Assembly: GCF_900177425.1 (NCBI RefSeq)
Contig: NZ_LT840184.1
Coordinates: 4,753,705 to 4,817,704 of the forward strand
DNA: 64,000 nt
From: Paenibacillus uliginis N3/975
Lineage (GTDB): Bacteria; Bacillota; Bacilli; Paenibacillales; Paenibacillaceae
Direction of reading: 5' to 3'
The notes under the pieces are model-generated. The model worked only from the letters and a program-made list of their open reading frames with translations. It made no database searches and was not told where the DNA came from. Made by a program: the position numbers and the translations under genes. This document shows, piece by piece, positions 27,746 through 36,131 of this stretch (its first letter is position 1; each line of letters starts with the position of its first letter).

Positions 27746-27820
27746 ACAAAAAAGCCTTCTTTTCCCCGCATAGCGGTTGAAGAAGGCTTTCGTCATGCAG
27801 TTGATTGCAAGGAGTGTTAG
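27746..27820. repeat. Direct repeat copy A, downstream of kimA
   Basis: About 75 bases that match 29766-29841 with roughly ten differences and one indel. The copy includes a terminator and a stretch that corresponds to the last bases of gerE in copy B. Both lie in the same orientation and bracket kimA. Confidence 0.8.
27748..27787 (-). terminator. Terminator of kimA, copy A of a repeated segment
   Basis: On the minus strand GCCTTCTTCAACCGC pairs with GGGGAAAAGAAGGC around a short loop, then six T. The segment 27746-27820 is about 85% identical to 29766-29841. Confidence 0.8.
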
Positions 27821-27833
27821 TGCATCAAAGCGA

Positions 27834-29654
27834 TCATTTCTTAAGGTGATATGGAACGGTTGTAATAATTACATCTTTACGATAAAGCAAGTATGTACGG
27901 ATCATAAAACTTGTTTGGTTATGCAGAAAGTTATGCCAGCCTTTCTTTGGAATGAACTGGGGAATAACTACCGTAACCTGATAATTGGCTTCACTCGCTT
28001 TTCGATGTACCGTATCGATAAACTTGCTCAAAGGTTGGATGATGCTCCTATAAGGAGAATTTAAAGTCACCAACCTCACATCAGGTTTCCATTTCTGCCA
28101 TTTTTCCTCGAATCGGATTTCATCTTCTTTTTCAAACGGAATATATACAGCTATGATCTGTTCCGCTGACAGGGATTTAGCATAGTTTAGGGAATGTTCA
28201 ACAACATGCGTAATTCCCGATACAGGTAAAATAATGACATTTCCCTCAATCGGCACAGTTGGTTCGCTAGTTGTAAGCCGCAGTTGTTCACCTACCGCTT
28301 CGTAATGCTTCTTTATACGATAGAATAAATAAACGATAAGCGGCAAGAAAACAAAGACAGGCCATACCTGTGTGAATTTAGTTAAAAAGAACACGATTGT
28401 AACGGTAAAACAGATAATGGCACCAATTGTGTTAATAATCAGTTTTGGAATCCAACCTGTTGGTTTTTCACGAATCCATTTCACCATCATGCCTGTCTGA
28501 GAGAGTGTAAATGGGATGAATACACCCACAGCATAAAGTGGGATCAACTGCTCGGTTTGTCCTTGAAACGAAATGATCAACACGATGGATAATAAACCAA
28601 GAAAGATGATACCATTGGAATATCCCAGTCGATCCCCCCGTACGGTGAACATTTTTGCGATAAACTTATCTTTGGCAAGATTAACAGCAAGCAATGGAAA
28701 CGCCGAATAACCGGTATTAGCGGCAAGAATCAAGATTAAAGCTGTCGTTCCTTGGATGAAAAAATACATAAAGTTTCGTCCGAAGGTCTGCGCTGCGATC
28801 TGTGAAACAACCGTCTGCTCTACAGTAGGCGTAATCCCGTAATAATAGGCTAAGTACACAATTCCCGAAAATAACAGCGCAAGCAAGGTTCCCATCGCCA
28901 GTAACGTTTTAGCCGCATTATTCGGAGCAGGATCTTTGAAGTTCGGAATGGCATTCGAAATCGCTTCAACTCCTGTTAAAGCAGAGCTTCCCGAGGCAAA
29001 AGCTCTGAGGAGTAAAAATATAGTCATGCCTGTTACTGGAGTACCAATTGGCGCATGCAAATCGGGTGAAACACTACCCGTAAAAATGTTGTATACACCA
29101 ACACCGATTAAAATAAACAGTGCCAAAACGAATAAATAAACGGGATAAGCTAAAATTGAAGCAGACTCGGTAACCCCCCTTAAATTTAATAGGGTAAGAA
29201 GAAGTACAAAGACTACAGCAATGATAACCTTGTGCTCGTGTAGACTCGGAAAGGCGGATGTTATGGCATCCGTACCTGCGGACACGCTGACAGCTACTGT
29301 TAATATATAATCCACCAACAAGGAGCCTCCAGCAACAAGTCCAGGGTATACCCCTAGATTCTGCTTGGATACCATATACGCTCCTCCACCATATGGATAA
29401 GCAAAAATAATTTGGCGGTAAGATAAAATAAGCGCGAGTAATAAAATCAATACTCCAATCCCAATCGGTACCGAATACCAAAATGCTGATACACTTACGG
29501 TGATTAAAACCAACAGTATTTGCTCTGGACCATATGCAACGGACGATAAAGCATCAGAGGAAAGAATGGCAAGTGCCTTTTTCTTATTAAGTTTTTGTTC
29601 CCCTAATTGGGTAGATTTCAGAGGTCGCCCAACCAAAAACCTTTTTAATGTCAT
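27834..29654 (-). CDS. kimA: KimA-type high-affinity potassium importer (APC-fold)
   Basis: A 606-residue membrane protein of the KUP/KimA group, close to B. subtilis KimA (YdaO), a proton-coupled K+ importer controlled by c-di-AMP. LAILSSDALSSVAYGPEQILLVL near residue 28, ALILSYRQIIFAYPYGGGAYMV near 75-96 and about twelve membrane spans fill the first 450 residues. A cytoplasmic C-terminal domain follows (VIILPVSGITHVVEHSLNYAKSL near 470). I chose the ATG at 29654, preceded by GGTGGAAAG. The longer frame to 29690 lacks a ribosome site. No ydaO-type riboswitch is visible upstream. Flanked by direct repeats. Confidence 0.88.
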   Translation of the reverse strand: MTLKRFLVGRPLKSTQLGEQKLNKKKALAILSSDALSSVAYGPEQILLVLITVSVSAFWYSVPIGIGVLILLLALILSYRQIIFAYPYGGGAYMVSKQNLGVYPGLVAGGSLLVDYILTVAVSVSAGTDAITSAFPSLHEHKVIIAVVFVLLLTLLNLRGVTESASILAYPVYLFVLALFILIGVGVYNIFTGSVSPDLHAPIGTPVTGMTIFLLLRAFASGSSALTGVEAISNAIPNFKDPAPNNAAKTLLAMGTLLALLFSGIVYLAYYYGITPTVEQTVVSQIAAQTFGRNFMYFFIQGTTALILILAANTGYSAFPLLAVNLAKDKFIAKMFTVRGDRLGYSNGIIFLGLLSIVLIISFQGQTEQLIPLYAVGVFIPFTLSQTGMMVKWIREKPTGWIPKLIINTIGAIICFTVTIVFFLTKFTQVWPVFVFLPLIVYLFYRIKKHYEAVGEQLRLTTSEPTVPIEGNVIILPVSGITHVVEHSLNYAKSLSAEQIIAVYIPFEKEDEIRFEEKWQKWKPDVRLVTLNSPYRSIIQPLSKFIDTVHRKASEANYQVTVVIPQFIPKKGWHNFLHNQTSFMIRTYLLYRKDVIITTVPYHLKK

Positions 29655-29765
29655 CGTTTCTTTCCACCACCAGTTTGAAATTCGGGACATATAGTATACT
29701 GTCCTTGTAGTTTATTCATTATCCGTTATAACCGATAACCTCCTCACACCTCTCTATTCTCTCAA

Positions 29766-29841
29766 ACAAAAAAGCCTCCTTTTCCCCGCATAGCGGTTAA
29801 AGAAGGCCTTCGTCGTACAGGTCGACTTGCAAGGACGTTAG
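29766..29841. repeat. Direct repeat copy B, downstream of gerE
   Basis: About 76 bases starting just inside the gerE stop codon and running through its terminator. Copy A lies 2 kb away after kimA. Confidence 0.8.
29768..29807 (-). terminator. Terminator of gerE, copy B
   Basis: GCCTTCTTTAACCGC with GGGGAAAAGGAGGC, then six T on the minus strand. It lies about 30 bases after the gerE stop. Confidence 0.8.
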
Positions 29842-30062
29842 ATCTTTAGTTCTCCCAGTTTGATCAATTCTACAACGGCTTGCGAACGGCCCTTGACGTT
29901 CAACTTTTGCATAACGTTGGAGATGTGGTTACGCACCGTTTTCTCGCTAATGAACAACTGCCCGGCGATGTCGCGAGTGGTTTTGTCCTGTACTAGCAAT
30001 TCAAACACTTCACGTTCACGGTGGGTTAACAAAAACTTGCTGCTATGGTCATTCCCCTTCAA
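29838..30062 (-). CDS. gerE: GerE, late mother-cell sporulation regulator
   Basis: A 74-residue LuxR-type DNA-binding protein, the same length as B. subtilis GerE. LTHREREVFELLVQDKTTRDIA and LFISEKTVRNHISNVMQKL form the four-helix DNA-binding domain, and GRSQAVVELIKLGEL is the C-terminal helix. The true start is the TTG at 30062, with AAGGAGG about 9 bases before it. Extending to the TTG at 30122 would run through the ribosome site. GerE acts late, with sigma-K, on spore coat and crust genes. The CgeB-like genes in this window are the kind of target it controls in Bacillus. Confidence 0.95.
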   Translation of the reverse strand: MKGNDHSSKFLLTHREREVFELLVQDKTTRDIAGQLFISEKTVRNHISNVMQKLNVKGRSQAVVELIKLGELKI

Positions 30063-30340
30063 TGGTGTCACCCCTCCTTGCCCGGGTATGTGTGGTCTAA
30101 CAAGGTTAAGGGATACAGTCAACTCATAGTATGTCAGAACAGGAGTGAAGGTGCGGAGTGTAATACAAATTGGGCTAAAATTCTGGACAAGAGGTTTTTT
30201 ATCCTTGATTCCTTCAAATCCATCCTCTATGATGAGGATATAAAAATAATTTTCTTATTTAGTGGGATAATAACAAAATAATTTTCACGACAACATTTTC
30301 CAGTTCAATCACTTGATTCCACTATTAAAGGAGGCCTGTG

Positions 30341-31216
30341 ATGGCACCTATCCTGCATATTATCGCCGTGGAAAAAGATCGCCTGCCCCGGCAGGAGCGG
30401 CGGCTTGCCGAGTTTATAATGGATGGCCCTTCAGAAATCGTTCATATGGGCATCAAGGAACTGGCAGACCAGTGCGATGTGAGTGCCGCAACCGTGACCC
30501 GATTTTGCAAACATTTTGATTGTAAAGGGTATCCTGATTTCAAGGTCAAACTCGCTGCAGAAATGGCCCATGCCGAAATGACATCACGTTCAGGCAATAC
30601 AAGATATCAGGATATCGTGGCCGGTAACCCGCTGGCTGACATCGTACAGGCGATTGAAGCGAACCATATGACTTCGATCCAGGATACGACCTCGCTGCTA
30701 GATTTAGGGCAGCTAGAACGTGCGGTTGACGTACTGTGCCGGTCTAAGCGTATTGATCTGTACGGTATTGCCACCTCATCTATTGTCGCTCAGGACTTTT
30801 ACCAGAAGCTGATCCGGATTGGAAAAAACTGCACCGCATTTGCTGATTCGCATATGCAGATCACCTCTGCGTCAACCCTGACGTCTAACGACACGGCCAT
30901 CGCTATTTCATATTCAGGTGAAACACCGGAAACGATCGATGCCCTGTCCTGCGCCAAGAATGCCGGCGCTTTTACGATTAGCATTACCTCGTACAGAAGC
31001 AGCGTCCTGTCGTCCTTATCTGATATTGCACTGTATTCATCTTCCCTAGAGGAAGGTATGCGGCGCGGGGACATGGCTTCACGCATCGCTCAGCTTCATA
31101 TCATCGATATTTTGTTTATGGGAATGGCCAGCCGGGACTTCTCTACCTATGTTCCCCGTCTGGAGCAGTCATATCATAATGTACAAAATTACCGCAAAAG
31201 CCGAGGAGGTCAATAA
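30341..31216 (+). CDS. MurR/RpiR-family transcriptional regulator of amino-sugar genes
   Basis: The N-terminal RpiR helix-turn-helix (RRLAEFIMDG, IKELADQCDVSAATVTRFCKHFDCKGYPDFK) covers residues 15-70. A SIS sugar-phosphate-binding domain follows from about 115, with IDLYGIATSS and the AIAISYSGETPETIDAL phosphosugar loop near 190. AAAGGAGG lies 6 bases before the ATG at 30341; a GTG directly before it is too close. It is first of an operon with nagB and nagA, so it probably controls use of N-acetylglucosamine in response to an aminosugar phosphate. Confidence 0.92.
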   Translation: MAPILHIIAVEKDRLPRQERRLAEFIMDGPSEIVHMGIKELADQCDVSAATVTRFCKHFDCKGYPDFKVKLAAEMAHAEMTSRSGNTRYQDIVAGNPLADIVQAIEANHMTSIQDTTSLLDLGQLERAVDVLCRSKRIDLYGIATSSIVAQDFYQKLIRIGKNCTAFADSHMQITSASTLTSNDTAIAISYSGETPETIDALSCAKNAGAFTISITSYRSSVLSSLSDIALYSSSLEEGMRRGDMASRIAQLHIIDILFMGMASRDFSTYVPRLEQSYHNVQNYRKSRGGQ

Positions 31217-31219
31217 TCA

Positions 31220-31948
31220 GTGAACATCTACATTTTCGAGAATGAAGAGGGCTTCGTACAAACCGCAGCCAATCAAATCACCAGCCTGTTGAATACTAAT
31301 CCCTACGCCAAACTAGGTCTAGCTACTGGAAGTACTCCCGTACCACTATATGCCAAACTTATTGAGATGCATCGTCAAGGTCTCGTAAGCTTTGCCGGAG
31401 CAACAACTTACAATCTGGATGAATATGTAGGACTGCCCGAGAACCATCCGGAAAGCTACCGTACGTTCATGAACGAGAAGTTATTTAACCATGTAGACAT
31501 CAACATTGCACAGACACATGTGCCTAACGGAAATGTAGCAGACCTTGAAGAGGAATGTCGTTCGTACGACCAGATGATGGAACAAAATGGTCCGATCGAT
31601 CTTCAGCTGCTTGGTATTGGCCACAACGGCCATATTGGCTTCAACGAGCCCGGAGATGTCCTTACCAGTGGTACGCATGTCGCCCCGCTGCAGGAGAAAA
31701 CACGTAAAGCCAACGCGCGATTCTTTCCTTCGATCGACGATGTACCGACTCATTCCGTTACAATGGGTGTTGGATCGATTATGAAAGCCCGTCAGATCAT
31801 GCTATTGATTCGTGGTGAAGACAAGGCAGAAATCGCACAACGTGCATTAACAGGACCGATTACTACAGAGTGTCCGGCATCCTTGCTTCAATGCCATCCG
31901 AACGTAATTGTGCTACTGGATCAAGGCGCAGGGAGATATTTCAAATGA
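31220..31948 (+). CDS. nagB: Glucosamine-6-phosphate deaminase
   Basis: Converts glucosamine-6-phosphate to fructose-6-phosphate and ammonia. The 242-residue protein has LGLATGSTPVPLYAKLIE near residue 33 (phosphate binding), FNLDEYVGL-like TYNLDEYVGLP near 68 and GIGHNGHIGFNEPG near 132 with the catalytic His and acidic pair. It starts with GTG at 31220 after GAGGAGG. It begins four bases after the regulator stop and overlaps nagA by four bases, so the three genes are one unit. Confidence 0.96.
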   Translation: MNIYIFENEEGFVQTAANQITSLLNTNPYAKLGLATGSTPVPLYAKLIEMHRQGLVSFAGATTYNLDEYVGLPENHPESYRTFMNEKLFNHVDINIAQTHVPNGNVADLEEECRSYDQMMEQNGPIDLQLLGIGHNGHIGFNEPGDVLTSGTHVAPLQEKTRKANARFFPSIDDVPTHSVTMGVGSIMKARQIMLLIRGEDKAEIAQRALTGPITTECPASLLQCHPNVIVLLDQGAGRYFK

Positions 31949-33132
31949 GCAGTGCAACCGAAACCAAGTTAACACTGTTGTATGGTAAAGTATTAACTCC
32001 TGAGGGGTTGCAGGAACACGGCGTGCTCGCTATGCGCGGCGAACATATCGTATTTGCGGGTGAAGTCTCAGCTCTCCCTGCTGATCTCGATCAATCTGAA
32101 GCTACTGTAATCCGGGAATCCGATGGATATATAATTCCCGGTTTTATCGATATTCATGTTCACGGCGGTAATGGTGAAGATTTCATGGACTCAGATAAGG
32201 AAGTACTGGATACTATTACTTCCTATCACTGTTCACAGGGCACAACAGCTATGCTGGCCACAACCATGACAGCACCGAAGAAATCAATCGACTCCGTCCT
32301 TAAAGAAGTAAATGAATACCGTGAGCAAGGAATGCCTTATACTCGTCTGGAAGGAGTTCACCTGGAAGGTCCGTTTATCAGCCCTAAATGGCCGGGCGCT
32401 CAAAACCCGGAGCATATCGTCACTGCCAACATTGACTGGCTGGAGGAATGGGAGCAAGCTTACCCGGGTCTTGTAAAGCAAGTTACGCTCGCCCCTGAAC
32501 GAGAAGGTGCGCTAGAAGCGATAACCTGGCTTAAGAAGCATAACATTGTGGCTGCTCTTGGTCATACGGATGCTTCTTATGACGAGGTGTTAAAAGCTAT
32601 TGATGCCGGGTTAAGCCACGGTGTGCATACCTTTAACGCCATGACAGGACTCCATCACCGCAACCCGGGCACTGCCGGAGCTATGCTCAGTGACGACCGC
32701 CTCAGTGCTGAAATCATAGCAGACGGCATTCACGTTCATCCGGCAGGTGTGCGCATTTTGGAACGGATGAAGCAAGGACAGAACCTGATCCTCATCACAG
32801 ACGCGATGTCAGCTACTGGAATGCCTAACGGAGAATATACCTTGGGGGATCTTCCGGTTATCGTGAAAGATGGTGTAGCTACACTGAAGGGCAACCGTGA
32901 TAGCCTTGCAGGCAGCACACTGACGATGATCAAAGGCTTCCACTTCTTGATCCGCGAAATTGGACTTAGCATGGAACGTGCATCCGAAATCGCCAGCTTG
33001 AATCCGGCCAAACGGCTCGGTATCAACCACCGTACCGGCTCCTTTAAAGAGGGCTATCAGGCTGATGTACTGCTCTTAAATTCCGACTTGGATATCGATG
33101 GTGTCTGGGTACAGGGTAATCGTAAATATTAA
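31945..33132 (+). CDS. nagA: N-acetylglucosamine-6-phosphate deacetylase
   Basis: Removes acetate from N-acetylglucosamine-6-phosphate and feeds NagB. The 395-residue amidohydrolase shows the metal-binding IDIHVHGGNGEDFMD near residue 63, HLEGPF near 142, GHTDASYDE near 210, HTFNAMTGLHHRNPG near 230 and the catalytic Asp in LITDAMSATG near 290. The ATG at 31945 overlaps the nagB stop (ATGA). The upstream frame to 31870 lies inside nagB and is rejected. GGGAG precedes the start. Confidence 0.95.
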   Translation: MSSATETKLTLLYGKVLTPEGLQEHGVLAMRGEHIVFAGEVSALPADLDQSEATVIRESDGYIIPGFIDIHVHGGNGEDFMDSDKEVLDTITSYHCSQGTTAMLATTMTAPKKSIDSVLKEVNEYREQGMPYTRLEGVHLEGPFISPKWPGAQNPEHIVTANIDWLEEWEQAYPGLVKQVTLAPEREGALEAITWLKKHNIVAALGHTDASYDEVLKAIDAGLSHGVHTFNAMTGLHHRNPGTAGAMLSDDRLSAEIIADGIHVHPAGVRILERMKQGQNLILITDAMSATGMPNGEYTLGDLPVIVKDGVATLKGNRDSLAGSTLTMIKGFHFLIREIGLSMERASEIASLNPAKRLGINHRTGSFKEGYQADVLLLNSDLDIDGVWVQGNRKY

Positions 33133-33159
33133 GATGTTAATTTCCTTCATGGAAAAATC

Positions 33160-33193
33160 AAAAGCTCTTGCCATCTGTCGGCAAGAGCTTTTT
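33160..33193 (+). terminator. Bidirectional terminator between nagA and the YhcN-like gene
   Basis: AAAAGCTCTTGCC / GGCAAGAGCTTTTT with a 7-base loop. T-runs occur on both sides. Confidence 0.88.
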
Positions 33194-33217
33194 CATCAAA
33201 TCCCAAGTTAACTTGTA

Positions 33218-34279
33218 TTAACGGTTAGTCCGGTTGTTGTTATCAAACAGTCCATCATTGTTGTTGTTGAACATGTTACCATTACGATTGTTCACATTCA
33301 AAGGGAAAATACGGTTAATGTACGCTCCAATATCACGCGTGATGTCCCCTGTTGCTTCTGCTACATTCCCAACATATCCGTTACCGTTACCATTACCATT
33401 TCGGTTACCGTCTACATTGTTACCGGCATAACCAGTTGATTGATTGTAAAAATCAGAATCGGCGGATACATATACCTGATCACAAGAAGGAACCGTCTTA
33501 CGAACTTTACTACTTACAGATTCACGTACATCCTTCGGTACGCTGTTTCCGTTCATCATACCACCGTTACCAGTCGTGTCGTTCATCATGCCGTATCGCC
33601 CGGTTGTGCCATCTGTACCATTGGTCCCCATCAAGCCTGTACGGTTCGGCCCCATTGTATTATAGCCTCTTACGCCAAAAGTACCGTTTCCGGTAGTACG
33701 ACCTAATCCTGTGTTGTTATCAAGTGTTCCCGTTGAATTTGTTCCCGATGGATGCATCGCAGATGGATTCGTTCTTGAAGGATATGTTCTCGTTGGATTG
33801 GTTAATCCACGCAACAGCCCCATACTGCCTGAGCCGGTAGTGCCATAAGCACCGTCGTTACGGTTTCTAGTGGTCCCGTACGTTGACATTGGACCCGTTC
33901 TTCCCGTGCTCATCCCGGTCATATTACCGTCAGTTCTGTGTTGATTGTCAAGTGACAGCGCCACATATGCCTTATTATTGGCAACAAATACATGCGCATC
34001 CCGCACACCTTTAACTTTAGAAACTTTACTGGACAGTGTTGGACTATACTTCAGATTAGTTAGATCATGCTGCGTACCGTTGTAGTTGTTGGTTCCCAAG
34101 TTGTTGGTTCTCGTGTTGTTGGTTCCAAACATGTTAACGCCGGTACGCCCCGTATTTTTCGTCGTAATGTTATTAGTACGTGTTGTGTTCCCAGCAGGAG
34201 TACCGCACCCCGCTAGCCCGGCAATACTGACGATCATTGCGGCCGACAGAGTTAAGCTGAGGGCTTTGGATTTGATCAT
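33218..34279 (-). CDS. YhcN/YlaJ-type sporulation lipoprotein with a long N/G/T-rich insert
   Basis: The N-terminus is a lipoprotein signal with lipobox LAGCG (Cys near residue 25). Residues 70-110 (LSSKVSKVKGVRDAHVFVANNKAYVALSLDN) match the first half of the YhcN/YlaJ domain, and residues 250-285 (VPKDVRESVSSKVRKTVPSCDQVYVSADSDF) match the second half. Between them lie about 130 residues rich in Asn, Gly, Thr, Met and Arg, and the C-terminus is NGN-rich. Such lipoproteins sit in the spore inner membrane of Bacillus. GGAGGATG precedes the ATG. Monocistronic, convergent with nagA. Confidence 0.85.
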   Translation of the reverse strand: MIKSKALSLTLSAAMIVSIAGLAGCGTPAGNTTRTNNITTKNTGRTGVNMFGTNNTRTNNLGTNNYNGTQHDLTNLKYSPTLSSKVSKVKGVRDAHVFVANNKAYVALSLDNQHRTDGNMTGMSTGRTGPMSTYGTTRNRNDGAYGTTGSGSMGLLRGLTNPTRTYPSRTNPSAMHPSGTNSTGTLDNNTGLGRTTGNGTFGVRGYNTMGPNRTGLMGTNGTDGTTGRYGMMNDTTGNGGMMNGNSVPKDVRESVSSKVRKTVPSCDQVYVSADSDFYNQSTGYAGNNVDGNRNGNGNGNGYVGNVAEATGDITRDIGAYINRIFPLNVNNRNGNMFNNNNDGLFDNNNRTNR

Positions 34280-34373
34280 GATTCATCCTCCATCTCTATA
34301 ATAGGTGTGTACTGACACCGTATAGGATGGCCTTGGTTATAAAACGTATGCTGAAAGGTTTTGGCATTGAGCC

Positions 34374-35399
34374 TTACTTATCCACTATCCCCCACCTGTT
34401 TTTGTATTCCTTATCGACATGGTTCTTATAATCTCCTGAGATCACTTGGTCCAGCCATGCGACGTTATCCTGATACCATCGAATTGTGTTTCGAATACCG
34501 CTTTCGTAATTGTATCTCGGACTCCAACCAAGTTCATTCCGAATTTTATCCGCATCAATGGCGTATCTACGATCATGGCCAAGACGATCCGCGACATGGC
34601 GAATCAATGATTCAGGCTTGTTCAGCACTTCCAATATGGTACGGATAACCTGCAAATTATTTCTTTCATTATGTCCGCCAATATTATATATCTCGCCATC
34701 CTTCCCCTTACGTAAAACCAGATCAATCGCTCGGCAATGATCTTCCACATACAACCAGTCACGAATATTCATCCCATTGCCGTAAACCGGAAGTGGTTTG
34801 TTTTGCATTGCATTGTATATCATAAGGGGAATGAGTTTCTCCGGAAATTGATAAGGACCATAATTGTTCGAACAACGGGTAATATTGACTGGCAAACTAA
34901 ATGTTTCATAATAGGCACGCACGAGCAAATCTGCGCCTGCCTTACTTGCAGAATAGGGGCTGTTTGGCTGAAGTGGTGTATCTTCGGTGAATACACCGGT
35001 ATCTCCCAGTGTCCCGTATACTTCATCTGTTGATACCTGAACAAATTTGCGGAGGCCGTACTCTTTAGATAAATCCAGAAGCGTCTGAGTCCCTAACACA
35101 TTGGTTTTGACAAACAATTCGGGCTGTACAATACTCCGGTCAACATGCGATTCAGCTGCAAAATTGACAACCGCATCAACCCCCTCCTTGAAGAGAGGCT
35201 CTAATGATGCCCGATCAGCAATATCTGCCTTCACAAATCGGTACTTCGGATGTGGTAAAATGTCCGCCAGATTATACAGATTTCCAGCATACGTTAATAA
35301 ATCCACATTAATCATTTCATCTAGTGGATATTGAGCCAGCATATAGCGAATAAAGTTACTACCTATAAATCCCGCTCCTCCGGTTACAATAACTTTCAT
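34374..35399 (-). CDS. rmlB: dTDP-glucose 4,6-dehydratase
   Basis: Makes dTDP-4-keto-6-deoxyglucose, the common precursor of dTDP-deoxysugars. The SDR protein of about 341 residues has GGAGFIGSNFIRYML near residue 7, the FAAESHVDRS segment near 80, TDEVYGTLG near 120 and the catalytic YSASKAGADLLVRAY near 150. The ATG at 35399 is preceded by GGGTG at 7 bases. The frame back to 35420 overlaps the rmlC end. It follows rmlC on the same strand. B. subtilis SpsJ, in the spore polysaccharide operon, belongs to the same family. Confidence 0.95.
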   Translation of the reverse strand: MKVIVTGGAGFIGSNFIRYMLAQYPLDEMINVDLLTYAGNLYNLADILPHPKYRFVKADIADRASLEPLFKEGVDAVVNFAAESHVDRSIVQPELFVKTNVLGTQTLLDLSKEYGLRKFVQVSTDEVYGTLGDTGVFTEDTPLQPNSPYSASKAGADLLVRAYYETFSLPVNITRCSNNYGPYQFPEKLIPLMIYNAMQNKPLPVYGNGMNIRDWLYVEDHCRAIDLVLRKGKDGEIYNIGGHNERNNLQVIRTILEVLNKPESLIRHVADRLGHDRRYAIDADKIRNELGWSPRYNYESGIRNTIRWYQDNVAWLDQVISGDYKNHVDKEYKNRWGIVDK

Positions 35400-35403
35400 A
35401 TCC

Positions 35404-35961
35404 TCACCCTTTGTAATCAAAATTGTTCTCTGCCGCCACTAAAGGCGGATGCTTCGAATCCTTATCTGAAAGAACAGGTTTATAAACGGGCCATTCGATA
35501 TTCAAATCTGGATCATTCCAAGCGATTCCGCGATCATGTTCAGCCGAGTAATAGGCATCAACCTTATATAGAACTTCACAATCGGGCACAAGAGTGCAAA
35601 AGCCATGGGCAAACCCTTGAGGAACAAGCAGTTGCCGATAATTGGATGCAGACAAAACAAAACCTTCCCATTGGCCGAAAGTAGGTGAACCTTTTCGAAT
35701 ATCAACAATGACATCAAAGATCGCACCTCTCGTCACGCGAACCAGTTTCGTTTGCCCTTCAGGAGCCAGCTGATAATGAAGCCCTCTAAGGACTCCAGCA
35801 TCGTAGGACAATGAGTGGTTATCCTGAATAAAGTTATAACCAATGCCGGATTGCTTGAGTGTATGTTCGTTGTAACTCTCTAAAAAGAATCCACGATGGT
35901 CGAGATGAACCGTCGGTTCAATTAATTTTGCACCTTTCAGCTTTGTATCTATGATCTTCAT
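35404..35961 (-). CDS. rmlC: dTDP-4-dehydrorhamnose 3,5-epimerase
   Basis: A 185-residue cupin enzyme that epimerises C3 and C5 of dTDP-4-keto-6-deoxyglucose. FFLESYN near 28, DNHSLSYDAGVLRGLHYQ near 47-64 with the catalytic His, and FAHGFCTLVPDCEVLYKVDAYYS near 117-139 with the catalytic Tyr are visible. GGAGG precedes the ATG. It forms a pair with rmlB. No rmlD reductase is present in the window, so the fate of the 4-keto product is open. Confidence 0.94.
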   Translation of the reverse strand: MKIIDTKLKGAKLIEPTVHLDHRGFFLESYNEHTLKQSGIGYNFIQDNHSLSYDAGVLRGLHYQLAPEGQTKLVRVTRGAIFDVIVDIRKGSPTFGQWEGFVLSASNYRQLLVPQGFAHGFCTLVPDCEVLYKVDAYYSAEHDRGIAWNDPDLNIEWPVYKPVLSDKDSKHPPLVAAENNFDYKG

Positions 35962-36082
35962 TATTTTCCTCCGATACAGTTAGTCATGTATCACCTGTCG
36001 GTTCATAGCGGTCTAACAGCCTTATAAATATCATATGTCTGATTTATGTGCCGAGTATAGGCAGAAGGGGAACCATTTACGT

Positions 36083-36119
36083 AAAAAAATCCCGATCATC
36101 ATTGAGAGGATCGAGATTT
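36083..36119 (-). terminator. Terminator of the large glycosyltransferase operon
   Basis: AAATC-CGATC stem with GATCG-GATTT on the minus strand and one mismatch, followed by a run of T. It lies 13 bases after the ATP-grasp gene and separates it from rmlC. Confidence 0.8.
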
Positions 36120-36131
36120 CATTGTTTATCA

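Noticed and set aside
29655..29765. A c-di-AMP (ydaO-type) riboswitch before kimA, as in B. subtilis
   Set aside because: The space between gerE's terminator and the kimA start is only about 110 bases and shows none of the conserved ydaO segments I would expect.
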